Shown: piece after piece, positions 46,326 through 57,112 of the stretch | How positions within the stretch are numbered: the first letter of the stretch is position 1 | Layout of the letters: the number at the start of each line of letters is the position of its first letter | Origin: Escarpia spicata | Lineage: Eukaryota; Annelida; Polychaeta; Sabellida; Siboglinidae | Assembly: GCA_963995525.1 (NCBI GenBank) | Contig: OZ023213.1 | Coordinates: forward strand, 34,612,193 to 34,676,192 | Length of the DNA stretch: 64,000 nt | Direction of reading: 5' to 3' | The notes under the pieces: model-generated | Told to the model about the DNA's origin: nothing | Databases searched by the model: none | The model's input: only the letters and a program-made list of their open reading frames with translations | Program-made: the position numbers and the translations under genes

Positions 46326-46855
46326 TCACACGACATACAGGTTTGTTGTAGAGTGTTGTGTGTAGGCAGGTTCCTTTCCACGTCGAGGCAGGTGGATTCT
46401 GTGAAATAATGCATATGAATAATGAGGAGTTTCCCAAGAACTAAATCACTGTTATTAATATAAAAGTAAATAATAAAAGAATAGTTTAATACATAGCATA
46501 TAAATAATATAAAAAGTAATTAATATAAAATTTACCGATAGGATAAAAGACGAAATACCGCTGTACTAAATAAAATAAATAAAATAAAACTTACCGCTGT
46601 TCTTTGCATATGAATAATGGAGGAGAACTAAATCACTGTTATTAATATAAGAGGAGAACTAAATCAATAATTAATCAAGAATAGTAATTAATAAAGAATA
46701 GTATATTATTAATATAAAAGTAATTAATAAAGAATATAAAACTTACGGATAGGCTAAAAGACGACTTAACGCTCTACTAAATAAATAAAATAAAATAAAA
46801 CTTACCGCTGATCTTTCGTGGAAGGTTGCTCAGACGTTGTGCTGGCGGTAGCCAT
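46326..46855 (-). CDS. putative two-exon mini-gene, left arm (hypothetical)
   Basis: ATG at 46855 opens 16 codons (MATASTTSEQPSTKDQ). Then there is a consensus donor CG|GTAAGT at 46805 and an AT-rich intron. The acceptor TTATTTCACAG lies before 46398, and the frame continues RIHLPRRGKEP to a stop at 46328-46326. It would give a 40-residue peptide; a longer frame also exists in exon 2. An exact mirror copy is in the right arm. Function unknown. The gene-like signals are real; protein expression is inference. Confidence 0.3.
46400..46805 (-). repeat. tandemly duplicated intron block, left arm
   Basis: Two ~200-bp copies, each starting AGCGGTAAGTTTTATTTTAT. Each contains a second GTAA-type donor after CCTATC and ends AACAGTGATTTAGTTCT ... 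ATTATTCATATGCA. The duplication therefore multiplies donor-like GTAAGT sites. The mirror is 56224-56630. Confidence 0.75.
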
Positions 46856-46919
46856 GATTGAATGAAAATGAGCAACGACCGTTGCATGCATGCATTATTT
46901 CCTAAAGACATTTATGCGT

Positions 46920-46960
46920 TAAGCGCGCATGCGCGAAAATGTTAAGCGCGCATGCGCAAA
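46920..46960. promoter_or_regulatory. paired GCGCATGCGC palindromes between divergent ORFs, left arm
   Basis: Two copies of (T/C)GCGCATGCGC(G/A), which fits the published NRF1 binding consensus, sit in a 139-bp gap between ATG 46855 (minus) and ATG 46995 (plus). Binding is inferred, not shown. The mirror pair is at 56071-56106. Confidence 0.6.
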
Positions 46961-46994
46961 AGTGAAGTAAAACATTGAAGGCAAAGAGATCAAA

Positions 46995-47156
46995 ATGGCA
47001 ATAAACGAACGTTTAAATCATAAAATGAACCGTTGTATACGCTTAGTTAGGGATCAGGCATATTGTGGAGTATTAATAATAGAGAAATTCGATGTGAAAG
47101 TCACATTTGACAACGAACGCGCTAACGTGAACGTCGAATTTTTTTCTTGGCAATAA
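46995..47156 (+). CDS. 53-aa hypothetical ORF, left arm
   Basis: ATG in a good context (CAAAATGG) opens MAINERLNHKMNRCIRLV and runs to TAA at 47154-47156. No family is recognised. It is charged, with alternating hydrophobic residues towards the end (VKVTF, VNVEFF). It is divergent to the mini-gene at 46855 and separated from it by the GCGCATGCGC palindromes. It is exactly mirrored at 56034-55873. A frame this long could be chance. It may be a first exon of a transcript continuing to the block at 47503-47886. Confidence 0.3.
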   Translation: MAINERLNHKMNRCIRLVRDQAYCGVLIIEKFDVKVTFDNERANVNVEFFSWQ

Positions 47157-47229
47157 CTGAAACCGGATGGTGACGCAAGCCAGCTGTGGCGCGCGTGACG
47201 CTAATGGGGGTAGCTTATCACGATCGGAA

Positions 47230-47420
47230 TGTGAAGCTAGAACAATGCCATTTCAAAAACGATACACGAACTATAAAAGCATGAATTGAAGCGTTGTTTA
47301 GGATCAGTGGAGAGTAGGGATCTGTGTAGTGCCATTATATTATAGAAAATCGATGTAAATAACGTTTGTGAACGAAAAGCACTACATGACCGTTCATTTT
47401 TTTTTCTCCGAAAGCAAAGA
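47230..47420 (+). repeat. diverged second copy of the 46996-47152 segment, left arm
   Basis: Aligns with the 53-aa ORF region through AAACGATACACGAAC, GCGTTGTTTAGGATCAG, TATTATAGAAAATCGATGT and GTTCATTTTTTTTTCTCCG, but stops occur in every frame. It is an old tandem duplication in which only the first copy is open. Confidence 0.6.
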
Positions 47421-47502
47421 CATCCGAGACTAGTCAGTTATGCGTTAGGCGATTAGTAGGATCTGCTTTGTGCTGTAGGGGTGCGTGCGTAGCGATAACG
47501 AG

Positions 47503-47886
47503 TTGGACGTTATCATCGAGGAGGCGTACCACACATCGAACCGCCGACGTACGAGAGTCTGTACACGGTGTCGCCAACACCGCCGGAAGTGATACAACGT
47601 CAAGTCATCGCGCCGGGTCGGGGTCAGTTGGCCTTCCGCTATGAGCGGCACGCGATGTCCCCCCTCGCCGAACACCTCAGTGAGATGATTCTGGAGAGGG
47701 CGCGCGATCGATGCGGCGCTGTATCTGGTCCAGTTCGTTTCGGACTGGCTGCTAGGCACGGACTGGCGCGACTACATCAACCGCGCTCTGCTGGAGTCGA
47801 CCGTCCATACGTACATTCAGCGCAGGAGCGGACTCGAATAGAACATTATGCTTGCTTTGTTTGCTATAACATTGGTTAAAAATAAA
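47503..47886 (+). pseudogene. coding-like block with poly(A) signal, left arm
   Basis: GC-rich island among AT-rich and repeat DNA. One frame (about 47503-47696) reads IEPPTYESLYTVSPTPPEV and RHAMSPLAEHLSEMILERA. After a one-base shift another frame reads LYLVQFVSDWLLGTDWRDYI and ends in TAG at 47839-47841. AATAAA follows at 47881-47886. Composition and the abrupt frame change look like a protein gene with a frameshift. No family is recognised. A competing minus-strand ORF (47759-47445) is probably a shadow. The mirror is 55538-55155. Confidence 0.35.
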
Positions 47887-48054
47887 AGCCGTTGTTTTGA
47901 ATGTTGTATTACGATGGCGACGCTTAATAAAACGTTGAAAATGTACTTTCCGTTCGACAGTCCCACACAGCTCCCCGAAAGTGCCACACAATTTCCTGAT
48001 AGTCCCACACAGCTCCTTGACAGTAACACACCGCTCCCCGGCAGTACGTCTAAC

Positions 48055-49010
48055 TTGTTACATGTTTGCCTTCCGTACATGGTCCAGCTTGTTACACGTC
48101 TACCTTCCATACATGTACTAGCTTTTTTAATTATTTGCTATCCATACATGGTCTAGCTTGTTACATGTTTGCCTTCCATACACGGACTAGCTTGTTACAT
48201 GTTTACCTTCCATACACGGTCTGGCTTGTTACATGTCTACCTTCCATACATGGTCTAGCTTCTTACATGTCTGCCTTTCATACATGGTCTAGCCTGTTAC
48301 ATGTCTGCCTTCCGTACATGGACTAGCTTGTTACATGTTGGCCTTCCGTACATGGGCTAGCTTGTTACATGTTTGCCTTACGTACATGGACTAGCTTGTT
48401 ACATGTGTGCCTTCCATACACGAACAAGCTTGTTACATGTTTGCCTTACGTACATGGACTAACTTGTTACATGTTTGCCTTCCATACACGGACTAGCTTG
48501 TTACATGTTTGCCTTACATACATGGACTAGCTTGTTACATGTTTACCTTCCATACATGGTCTAGCTTGTTACAGGTCTGCCTTTCATACATGGTCTAGCT
48601 TGATACATGTTTCCCTTCCGTACATGGACAAGCTTGTTACATGTTTACCTTCCATACACGGACTAGCTTGTTACATGTTTACCTTCCATACACGGACTAG
48701 CTTGTTACATGTTTGCCTTCCATACACGGACTAGCTTGTTACATGTTTGCCTTCCGTACATGGTCTGGCTTGTTACATGTCTGTCTTCCATACATGGTCT
48801 AGCTTGCTACATGTTTCCCTTCCATACATGGTCTAACTTGTGACATGTTTGCCTTCCATACATGGTCTAGCTTGTTACATGTTTGCCTTCCATACACGGA
48901 CTAGCTTGTTACATATTTGCATTCCATACATGATCTAGCTTGTTACATGTCTACCTTCCATATATGGTCTAGCTTGTTACATGTCTGCCTTCCGTACATG
49001 GACTAGGTTC
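48055..49010 (+). repeat. 34-bp minisatellite, about 28 copies, left arm
   Basis: Period 34 bp: CTTGTTACATGTTTGCCTTC then CATACATGGTCTAG, with alternations of CATGGTC and CACGGAC. One or two units reappear at 50460-50700, inside the next array. Open frames are artefacts. The mirror is about 54019-54974. Confidence 0.95.
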
Positions 49011-50834
49011 CCTGACAGTCCCACACAGCTTCCGACAGTCACACGCAGTTCCCTGACAGTCCCACACAGCTCCATGACAGTCCCACACAGTTTCCGACAG
49101 TCCCACACAGCTTCCCGACAGTCTCATACAGCTTCCGACAGTCCCACACAGCTCCATGACATTTATTTTATTTAGGTCTTATTATTTAGCAATAGACCGG
49201 TAAGTTGCCTTTTACACGAGTCCTATTAATTATCTTTATTAATTAATAAGAACCTCATTAGTCATGTTTTGATTTAATTTGGGAACCTCCTCATTAGTCA
49301 CAGCGATAGAGCGGTAGGTTCTGGCAGTCCCACACAGCTCCATGACAGTCCCACCCAGTTTCCGACAGTCCCACACAGCTCCATAACAGTATTACACAGC
49401 TTCCTGACAGTCCCACACAGTTCCTGGCAGTCCCACACAGCTCCCCGACAGTCACACGCAGTTCCCTGACAGTCCCACACAGCTCCCTGACAGCCCCACA
49501 CAGTTTCCGACAGTCCCACACAGCTTCCCGACAGTCTCATACAGCTTCCGACAGTCCCACACAGCTCCATGACATTTATTTTATTTAGGTCTTATTATTT
49601 AGCAATAGACCGGTAAGTTGCCTTTTACACGAGTCCTATTAATTATCTTTTATTAATTAATAAGAACCTCATTAGTCATGTTTTGATTTAATTCGGGAAC
49701 CTCCTCATTAGTCACAGCGATAGAGCGGTAGGTTCCGGCAGTCCCACACAGCTCCATGACAGTCCCACGCAGTTTCCGACAGTCCCACACAACTTCCCGA
49801 CAGTCTCATACAGCTTCCGACATTCACACGCAGTTCCCTGACAGTCCCACACAGTTACCCGACAGTCATACACAGCTTCCCGACAGTCCCACACAGCTCC
49901 CTACCACACAATTCCCTGACAGTCCCACACAGTTCCGGTCAGTCCCACACAGCTCCCCGACAGTCTCACACAGCTCCCTGAAAGTACCACACAATTCCCT
50001 GACAGTCCCACACAGTTCCCTTACAGTCACACACAGCTCCCTGTCAGTCCCACACAGCTCCCTGACAGTCCCACACAACCCCCTGACAGTCTCACACAGT
50101 TCCGCCTGATAGTCCCAAAACTCCCGACAGGCCCACACAGCTCCCTGACAGTCACACACAGCTCCCCGGCAGTACCACACAGTTCCTGGCAGTCCCACAC
50201 AGCTCCATGACATTTATTTTATTTAGTTCTTATTATTTAGCAATAGACCGGTAAGTTGCCTTTTACACGAGTCCTATTAATTATCTTTATTAATTAATAA
50301 GAACCTCATTAGTCATGTTTTGATTTAATTTGGGAACCTCCTCATTAGTCACAGCGATAGAGCGGTAGGTTCTGGCAGTCCCACACAGCTCCATGACAGT
50401 CCCACCATACACTTCCCGACAGTCCCACACAGCTTCCCGACAGTCCCACACAGCTCCCTGGCTACATGTCTCCCTTCCATACATGGTCTAACTTGTGACA
50501 TGTTTGCCTTCCATACATGGTCTAGCTTGTTACATGTTTGCCTTCCATACACGGACTAGGTTGTTACATATTTGCCTTCCATACATGAACTAGCTTGTTA
50601 CATGTATACCTTCCATATATGGTCTAGCTTGTTACATGTTTGCCTTTCATACATGGTCTAGCCTGTTACATGTCTGCCTTCCGTACATGGACTAGGTTGT
50701 TACAGCTCCCTGACAGTCCCACACAGTTACCCGACAGACACACAAACTCCTGACTGACAGTGCCACACAGCTCCCTGACAGTCTCACACAGCTCCCTGAC
50801 AGTACCACGCAGTTCCTCGTCAGTCCCATACAGG
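49010..50834 (+). repeat. higher-order array: 21-bp units plus ~160-bp AT-rich blocks, left arm
   Basis: 21-bp units (GACAGTCCCACACAGCTCCCT and variants) form blocks at about 49010-49160, 49317-49570, 49737-50210, 50378-50460 and 50700-50834. Three nearly identical ~160-bp blocks (49160-49316, 49572-49736, 50211-50377) lie between them. Each contains TAGCAATAGACCGGTAAGTT and GTCACAGCGATAGAGCGGTA. The 7-codon period gives long open frames on both strands, with no sign of a real gene. Confidence 0.9.
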
Positions 50835-50994
50835 GGTTCTGTATGTATGTATGTATGTAGGAGCCGTCGCACCACGGCGCCGATACTCGTCTAACTCGTA
50901 TAACTAACTAACTAACTCGTCTAACTCGTAGGGGGGTGGCGGGGGGTTCTGTATGTATGTAGGTATGTAGGTATGTAGGGTAATAAAAACATAC
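50835..50994 (+). repeat. (ATGT)n and AACT-rich central segment, left arm
   Basis: (TATG)n flanks a CCACGGCGCCGATACTCGTC core, (TAAC)n and a GGGGGGTGGCGGGGGG run. It is mirrored at 51361-51526 and again, in part, at 52133-52198. Confidence 0.85.
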
Positions 50995-51360
50995 AATTGT
51001 TTTCAGACTGACAGGAACTGTGTGGGATTGCCAGGAAGATGTGTAATACTGTTATGGAGCTGTGTGGGACTGTCAGGCGGAGCTGTGTGAGACTGTCAGG
51101 GAGTTGTGTGGGACTGTCAGGGAGCTGTGTGGGACTGACAGGGAACGAACTATGTGGTACTGTCAGGGAGCTGTGTGTGACTGTAAGGGAACTGTATGGG
51201 ACTGTCAGGAGCTGTGTGTGATGGTCAGGAGCTGTGTGGGACTGTCAGGGAGCTGTGTGGGACTGTTAGGGAATTGTGTGGTACTGCCGGGGAGCTGTGT
51301 GTGACTGTCAGGGAGCTGTGTGGGACTGCGCGCTTTTACGTGTATAGTAGTAGTAATAAA
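50995..51360. other. unique centre (spacer) of the palindrome
   Basis: 366 bp that is not mirrored. It consists mostly of 21-bp units in right-arm orientation (GGGACTGTCAGGGAGCTGTG), bordered by ATTGTTTTCAGACTGACAGG and TTTTACGTGTATAGTAG. It would be the loop if the arms paired. Confidence 0.8.
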
Positions 51361-51461
51361 GTATGTTTTTATTACCCTACATACCTACATACCTACATAC
51401 ATACAGAACCCCCCGCCACCCCCCTACGAGTTAGACGAGTTAGTTAGTTAGTTATACGAGT

Positions 51462-52803
51462 TAGACGAGTATCGGCGCCGTGGTGCGACGACTCCTACAT
51501 ACATACATACATACATACAGAACCCCTGTATGGGACTGACGAGGAACTGCGTGGTACTGTCAGGGAGCTGTGTGAGACTGTCAGGGAGCTGTGTGGCACT
51601 GTCAGTCAGGAGTTTGTGTGTCTGTCGGGTAACTGTGTGGGACTGTCAGGGAGCTGTAACAACCTAGTCCATGTACGGAAGGCAGACATGTAACAGGCTA
51701 GACCATGTATGAAAGGCAAACATGTAACAAGCTAGACCATATATGGAAGGTATACATGTAACAAGCTAGTTCAAGTATGGAAGGCAAATATGTAACAACC
51801 TAGTCCGTGTATGGAAGGCAAACATGTAACAAGCTAGACCATGTATGGAAGGCAAACATGTCACAAGTTAGACCATGTATGGAAGGGAGACATGTAGCCA
51901 GGGAGCTGTGTGGGACTGTCGGGAAGCTGTGTGGGACTGTCGGGAAGTGTATGGGACTGTCATGGAGCTGTGTGGGACTGCCAGAACCTACCGCTCTATC
52001 GCTGTGACTAATGAGGAGGCTCCCAAATTAAATCAAAACATGACTAATGAGGTTCTTATTAATTAATAAAGATAATTAATAGGACTCGTGTAAAAGGCAA
52101 CTTACCGGTCTATTGCTAAATAATAAGATACGAGTTAGACGAGTATCGGCGCCGTGGTGCGACGGCTCCTACATACATACATACATACAGAACCCCTGTA
52201 TGGGACTGACGAGGAACTGCGTGGTACTGTCAGGGAGCTGTGTGAGACTGTCAGGGAGCTGTGTGGCACTGTCAGTCAGGAGTTTGTGTGTCTGTCGGGT
52301 AACTGTGTGGGACTGTCAGGGAGCTGTAACAACCTAGTCCATGTACGGAAGGCAGACATGTAACAGGCTAGACCATGTATGAAAGGCAAACATGTAACAA
52401 GCTAGACCATATATGGAAGGTATACATGTAACAAGCTAGTTCATGTATGGAAGGCAAATATGTAACAACCTAGTCCGTGTATGGAAGGCAAACATGTAAC
52501 AAGCTAGACCATGTATGGAAGGCAAACATGTCACAAGTTAGACCATGTATGGAAGGGAGACATGTAGCCAGGGAGCTGTGTGGGACTGTCGGGAAGCTGT
52601 GTGGGACTGTCGGGAAGTGTATGGTGGGACTGTCATGGAGCTGTGTGGGACTGCCAGAACCTACCGCTCTATCGCTGTGACTAATGAGGAGGTTCCCAAA
52701 TTAAATCAAAACATGACTAATGAGGTTCTTATTAATTAATAAAGATAATTAATAGGACTCGTGTAAAAGGCAACTTACCGGTCTATTGCTAAATAATAAG
52801 AAC
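51462..52803. repeat. 671-bp direct duplication in the right arm
   Basis: Copy 1 (51462-52132) and copy 2 (52133-52803) start at TACGAGTTAGACGAGTATCG and run through the 34-bp and 21-bp units and the AT-rich block. At sites where they differ (a 3-bp indel near 52622, GACGACTCC versus GACGGCTCC, TTCAAGTATG versus TTCATGTATG), the left arm agrees with copy 2. Confidence 0.85.
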
Positions 52804-54019
52804 TAAATAAAATAAATGTCATGGAGCTGTGTGGGACTGCCAGGAACTGTGTGGTACTGCCGGGGAGCTGTGTGTGACTGTCAGGGAGCTGTGTGGGCCT
52901 GTCGGGAGTTTTGGGACTATCAGGCGGAACTGTGTGAGACTGTCAGGGGGTTGTGTGGGACTGTCAGGGAGCTGTGTGGGACTGACAGGGAGCTGTGTGT
53001 GACTGTAAGGGAACTGTGTGGGACTGTCAGGGAATTGTGTGGTACTTTCAGGGAGCTGTGTGAGACTGTCGGGGAGCTGTGTGGGACTGACCGGAACTGT
53101 GTGGGACTGTCAGGGAATTGTGTGGTAGGGAGCTGTGTGGGACTGTCGGGAAGCTGTGTATGACTGTCGGGTAACTGTGTGGGACTGTCAGGGAACTGCG
53201 TGTGAATGTCGGAAGCTGTATGAGACTGTCGGGAAGTTGTGTGGGACTGTCGGAAACTGCGTGGGACTGTCATGGAGCTGTGTGGGACTGCCGGAACCTA
53301 CCGCTCTATCGCTGTGACTAATGAGGAGGTTCCCGAATTAAATCAAAACATGACTAATGAGGTTCTTATTAATTAATAAAAGATAATTAATAGGACTCGT
53401 GTAAAAGGCAACTTACCGGTCTATTGCTAAATAATAAGACCTAAATAAAATAAATGTCATGGAGCTGTGTGGGACTGTCGGAAGCTGTATGAGACTGTCG
53501 GGAAGCTGTGTGGGACTGTCGGAAACTGTGTGGGGCTGTCAGGGAGCTGTGTGGGACTGTCAGGGAACTGCGTGTGACTGTCGGGGAGCTGTGTGGGACT
53601 GCCAGGAACTGTGTGGGACTGTCAGGAAGCTGTGTAATACTGTTATGGAGCTGTGTGGGACTGTCGGAAACTGGGTGGGACTGTCATGGAGCTGTGTGGG
53701 ACTGCCAGAACCTACCGCTCTATCGCTGTGACTAATGAGGAGGTTCCCAAATTAAATCAAAACATGACTAATGAGGTTCTTATTAATTAATAAAGATAAT
53801 TAATAGGACTCGTGTAAAAGGCAACTTACCGGTCTATTGCTAAATAATAAGACCTAAATAAAATAAATGTCATGGAGCTGTGTGGGACTGTCGGAAGCTG
53901 TATGAGACTGTCGGGAAGCTGTGTGGGACTGTCGGAAACTGTGTGGGACTGTCATGGAGCTGTGTGGGACTGTCAGGGAACTGCGTGTGACTGTCGGAAG
54001 CTGTGTGGGACTGTCAGGG
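52803..54019 (-). repeat. higher-order array, right arm
   Basis: Mirror of 49010-50230: 21-bp blocks separated by the ~160-bp AT-rich blocks at 52652-52818, 53293-53457 and 53713-53869. Confidence 0.9.
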
Positions 54020-54974
54020 AACCTAGTCCATGTACGGAAGGCAGACATGTAACAAGCTAGACCATATATGGAAGGTAGACATGTAACAAGCTAGATCATG
54101 TATGGAATGCAAATATGTAACAAGCTAGTCCGTGTATGGAAGGCAAACATGTAACAAGCTAGACCATGTATGGAAGGCAAACATGTCACAAGTTAGACCA
54201 TGTATGGAAGGGAAACATGTAGCAAGCTAGACCATGTATGGAAGACAGACATGTAACAAGCCAGACCATGTACGGAAGGCAAACATGTAACAAGCTAGTC
54301 CGTGTATGGAAGGCAAACATGTAACAAGCTAGTCCGTGTATGGAAGGTAAACATGTAACAAGCTAGTCCGTGTATGGAAGGTAAACATGTAACAAGCTTG
54401 TCCATGTACGGAAGGGAAACATGTATCAAGCTAGACCATGTATGAAAGGCAGACCTGTAACAAGCTAGACCATGTATGGAAGGTAAACATGTAACAAGCT
54501 AGTCCATGTATGTAAGGCAAACATGTAACAAGCTAGTCCGTGTATGGAAGGCAAACATGTAACAAGTTAGTCCATGTACGTAAGGCAAACATGTAACAAG
54601 CTTGTTCGTGTATGGAAGGCACACATGTAACAAGCTAGTCCATGTACGTAAGGCAAACATGTAACAAGCTAGCCCATGTACGGAAGGCCAACATGTAACA
54701 AGCTAGTCCATGTACGGAAGGCAGACATGTAACAGGCTAGACCATGTATGAAAGGCAGACATGTAAGAAGCTAGACCATGTATGGAAGGTAGACATGTAA
54801 CAAGCCAGACCGTGTATGGAAGGTAAACATGTAACAAGCTAGTCCGTGTATGGAAGGCAAACATGTAACAAGCTAGACCATGTATGGATAGCAAATAATT
54901 AAAAAAGCTAGTACATGTATGGAAGGTAGACGTGTAACAAGCTGGACCATGTACGGAAGGCAAACATGTAACAA
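54019..54974 (-). repeat. 34-bp minisatellite, right arm
   Basis: Mirror of 48055-49010, same unit order. Confidence 0.95.
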
Positions 54975-55154
54975 GTTAGACGTACTGCCGGGGAGCGGTG
55001 TGTTACTGTCAAGGAGCTGTGTGGGACTGTCAGGAAATTGTGTGGCACTTTCGGGGAGCTGTGTGGGACTGTCGAACGGAAAGTACATTTTCAACGTTTT
55101 ATTAAGCGTCGCCATCGTAGTACAACATTCAAAACAACGGCTTTTATTTTTAAC

Positions 55155-55538
55155 CAATGTTATAGCAAACAAAGCAAGCATAATGTTCTATTCGAGTCCG
55201 CTCCTGCGCTGAATGTACGTATGGACGGTCGACTCCAGCAGAGCGCGGTTGATGTAGTCGCGCCAGTCCGTGCCTAGCAGCCAGTCCGAAACGAACTGGA
55301 CCAGATACAGCGCCGCATCGATCGCGCGCCCTCTCCAGAATCATCTCACTGAGGTGTTCGGCGAGGGGGGACATCGCGTGCCGCTCATAGCGGAAGGCCA
55401 ACTGACCCCGACCCGGCGCGATGACTTGACGTTGTATCACTTCCGGCGGTGTTGGCGACACCGTGTACAGACTCTCGTACGTCGGCGGTTCGATGTGTGG
55501 TACGCCTCCTCGATGATAACGTCCAACTCGTTATCGCT
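55155..55538 (-). pseudogene. coding-like block with poly(A) signal, right arm
   Basis: Mirror copy of 47503-47886, with the same frame change and the same AATAAA (here on the minus strand). The two copies are essentially identical. Confidence 0.35.
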
Positions 55539-55872
55539 ACGCACGCACCCCTACAGCACAAAGCAGATCCTACTAATCGCCTAACGCATAACTGACTAGT
55601 CTCGGATGTCTTTGCTTTCGGAGAAAAAAAAATGAACGGTCATGTAGTGCTTTTCGTTCACAAACGTTATTTACATCGATTTTCTATAATATAATGGCAC
55701 TACACAGATCCCTACTCTCCACTGATCCTAAACAACGCTTCAATTCATGCTTTTATAGTTCGTGTATCGTTTTTGAAATGGCATTGTTCTAGCTTCACAT
55801 TCCGATCGTGATAAGCTACCCCCATTAGCGTCACGCGCGCCACAGCTGGCTTGCGTCACCATCCGGTTTCAG

Positions 55873-56034
55873 TTATTGCCAAGAAAAAAATTCGACGTTC
55901 ACGTTAGCGCGTTCGTTGTCAAATGTGACTTTCACATCGAATTTCTCTATTATTAATACTCCACAATATGCCTGATCCCTAACTAAGCGTATACAACGGT
56001 TCATTTTATGATTTAAACGTTCGTTTATTGCCAT
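55873..56034 (-). CDS. 53-aa hypothetical ORF, right arm
   Basis: Mirror of 46995-47156: ATG at 56034, TAA at 55875-55873, same length. See the left-arm copy for content. Intactness in both arms is expected from arm identity alone and is not independent evidence of selection. Confidence 0.3.
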   Translation of the reverse strand: MAINERLNHKMNRCIRLVRDQAYCGVLIIEKFDVKVTFDNERANVNVEFFSWQ

Positions 56035-56070
56035 TTTGATCTCTTTGCCTTCAATGTTTTACTTCACTTT

Positions 56071-56106
56071 TGCGCATGCGCGCTTAACATTTTCGCGCAT
56101 GCGCGC
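56071..56106. promoter_or_regulatory. paired GCGCATGCGC palindromes, right arm
   Basis: TGCGCATGCGCG at 56071-56082 and CGCGCATGCGCG at 56094-56105, each followed by CTTAAC. They lie between the ATGs at 56034 (minus) and 56174 (plus). NRF1-like by sequence only. Confidence 0.6.
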
Positions 56107-56173
56107 TTAACGCATAAATGTCTTTAGGAAATAATGCATGCATGCAACGGTCGTTGCTCATTTTCATTCAATC

Positions 56174-56707
56174 ATGGCTACCGCCAGCACAACGTCTGAG
56201 CAACCTTCCACGAAAGATCAGCGGTAAGTTTTATTTTATTTTATTTATTTAGTAGAGCGTTAAGTCGTCTTTTAGCCTATCCGTAAGTTTTATATTCTTT
56301 ATTAATTACTTTTATATTAATAATATACTATTCTTTATTAATTACTATTCTTGATTAATTATTGATTTAGTTCTCCTCTTATATTAATAACAGTGATTTA
56401 GTTCTCCTCCATTATTCATATGCAAAGAACAGCGGTAAGTTTTATTTTATTTATTTTATTTAGTACAGCGGTATTTCGTCTTTTATCCTATCGGTAAATT
56501 TTATATTAATTACTTTTTATATTATTTATATGCTATTCTTGTATTAAACTATTCTTTTATTATTTACTTTTATATTAATAACAGTGATTTAGTTCTTGGG
56601 AAACTCCTCATTATTCATATGCATTATTTCACAGAATCCACCTGCCTCGACGTGGAAAGGAACCTGCCTACACACAACACTCTACAACAAACCTGTATGT
56701 CGTGTGA
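56174..56707 (+). CDS. putative two-exon mini-gene, right arm (hypothetical)
   Basis: Mirror of 46855-46326. Exon 1 is 56174-56223, donor GTAAGT at 56224, acceptor TTTCACAG ending at 56634, exon 2 is 56635-56707 with TGA. Predicted peptide 40 aa, no family recognised. Exon 2 also has a longer open frame (about 56637-56758, SCENLPLIPASRSTN) that would need a different splice phase. Confidence 0.3.
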
Positions 56708-57067
56708 AAACTTGCCGTTAATTCCAGCCAGTCGCTCAACAAATGCTACAACGGCAGTTTGACGGGGACAACTCACGCGCCGCTCGGTTACGACAGGGAC
56801 GAGGCTCTCAAGCAAACATTACGCAGACCTGGCTCACGCCACCGTGACTTCTATTAATAAAACATAACTTACACCATTTTGCGTCCATTCGTCTATCCAC
56901 CGAATATAACCATCCTGCTTTAACAGGCCGCTGAGTACAGCTTTTAAACGCTAAATGCATGCATGGAATTCGTTTCGTTTTGATAGCGCCACGGCTGAAA
57001 TTAACGCCGTTACAGAGTCGGCTAGTCGCATGGTTATATTTAGAAACTAGACCGCCGGATCATAGGT

Positions 57068-57070
57068 CAT

Positions 57071-57109
<39 letters not shown>

Positions 57110-57112
57110 GAG
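57068..57112 (-). repeat. (AGC)n tract, right arm
   Basis: About 12 CTG units on the plus strand, mirror of 45930-45963, next to CCGGATCATAGG. Confidence 0.95.

Larger units (their letters stand above)
44950..50994 (+). repeat. left arm of the palindrome
   Basis: 6,045 bp, matching the inverse of 51361-58091 (once an extra ~671-bp duplication in the right arm is set aside) up to the word GTAATAAAAACATAC ending at 50994. Few differences are seen by eye, for example near 45444, 45774, 46131, 46540 and 47909. Confidence 0.93.

Noticed and set aside
47445..47759. 104-codon minus-strand ORF in the left arm (mirror 55270-55584)
   Set aside because: It overlaps the GC-rich island whose plus-strand frames have more protein-like composition and a following AATAAA; treated as a shadow, although not excluded.
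48066..54963. Many 60-117-codon ORFs with CGTVREL or SHTAP-type periods inside the palindrome
   Set aside because: All follow the 21-bp and 34-bp repeat periods and occur on both strands; no domain.
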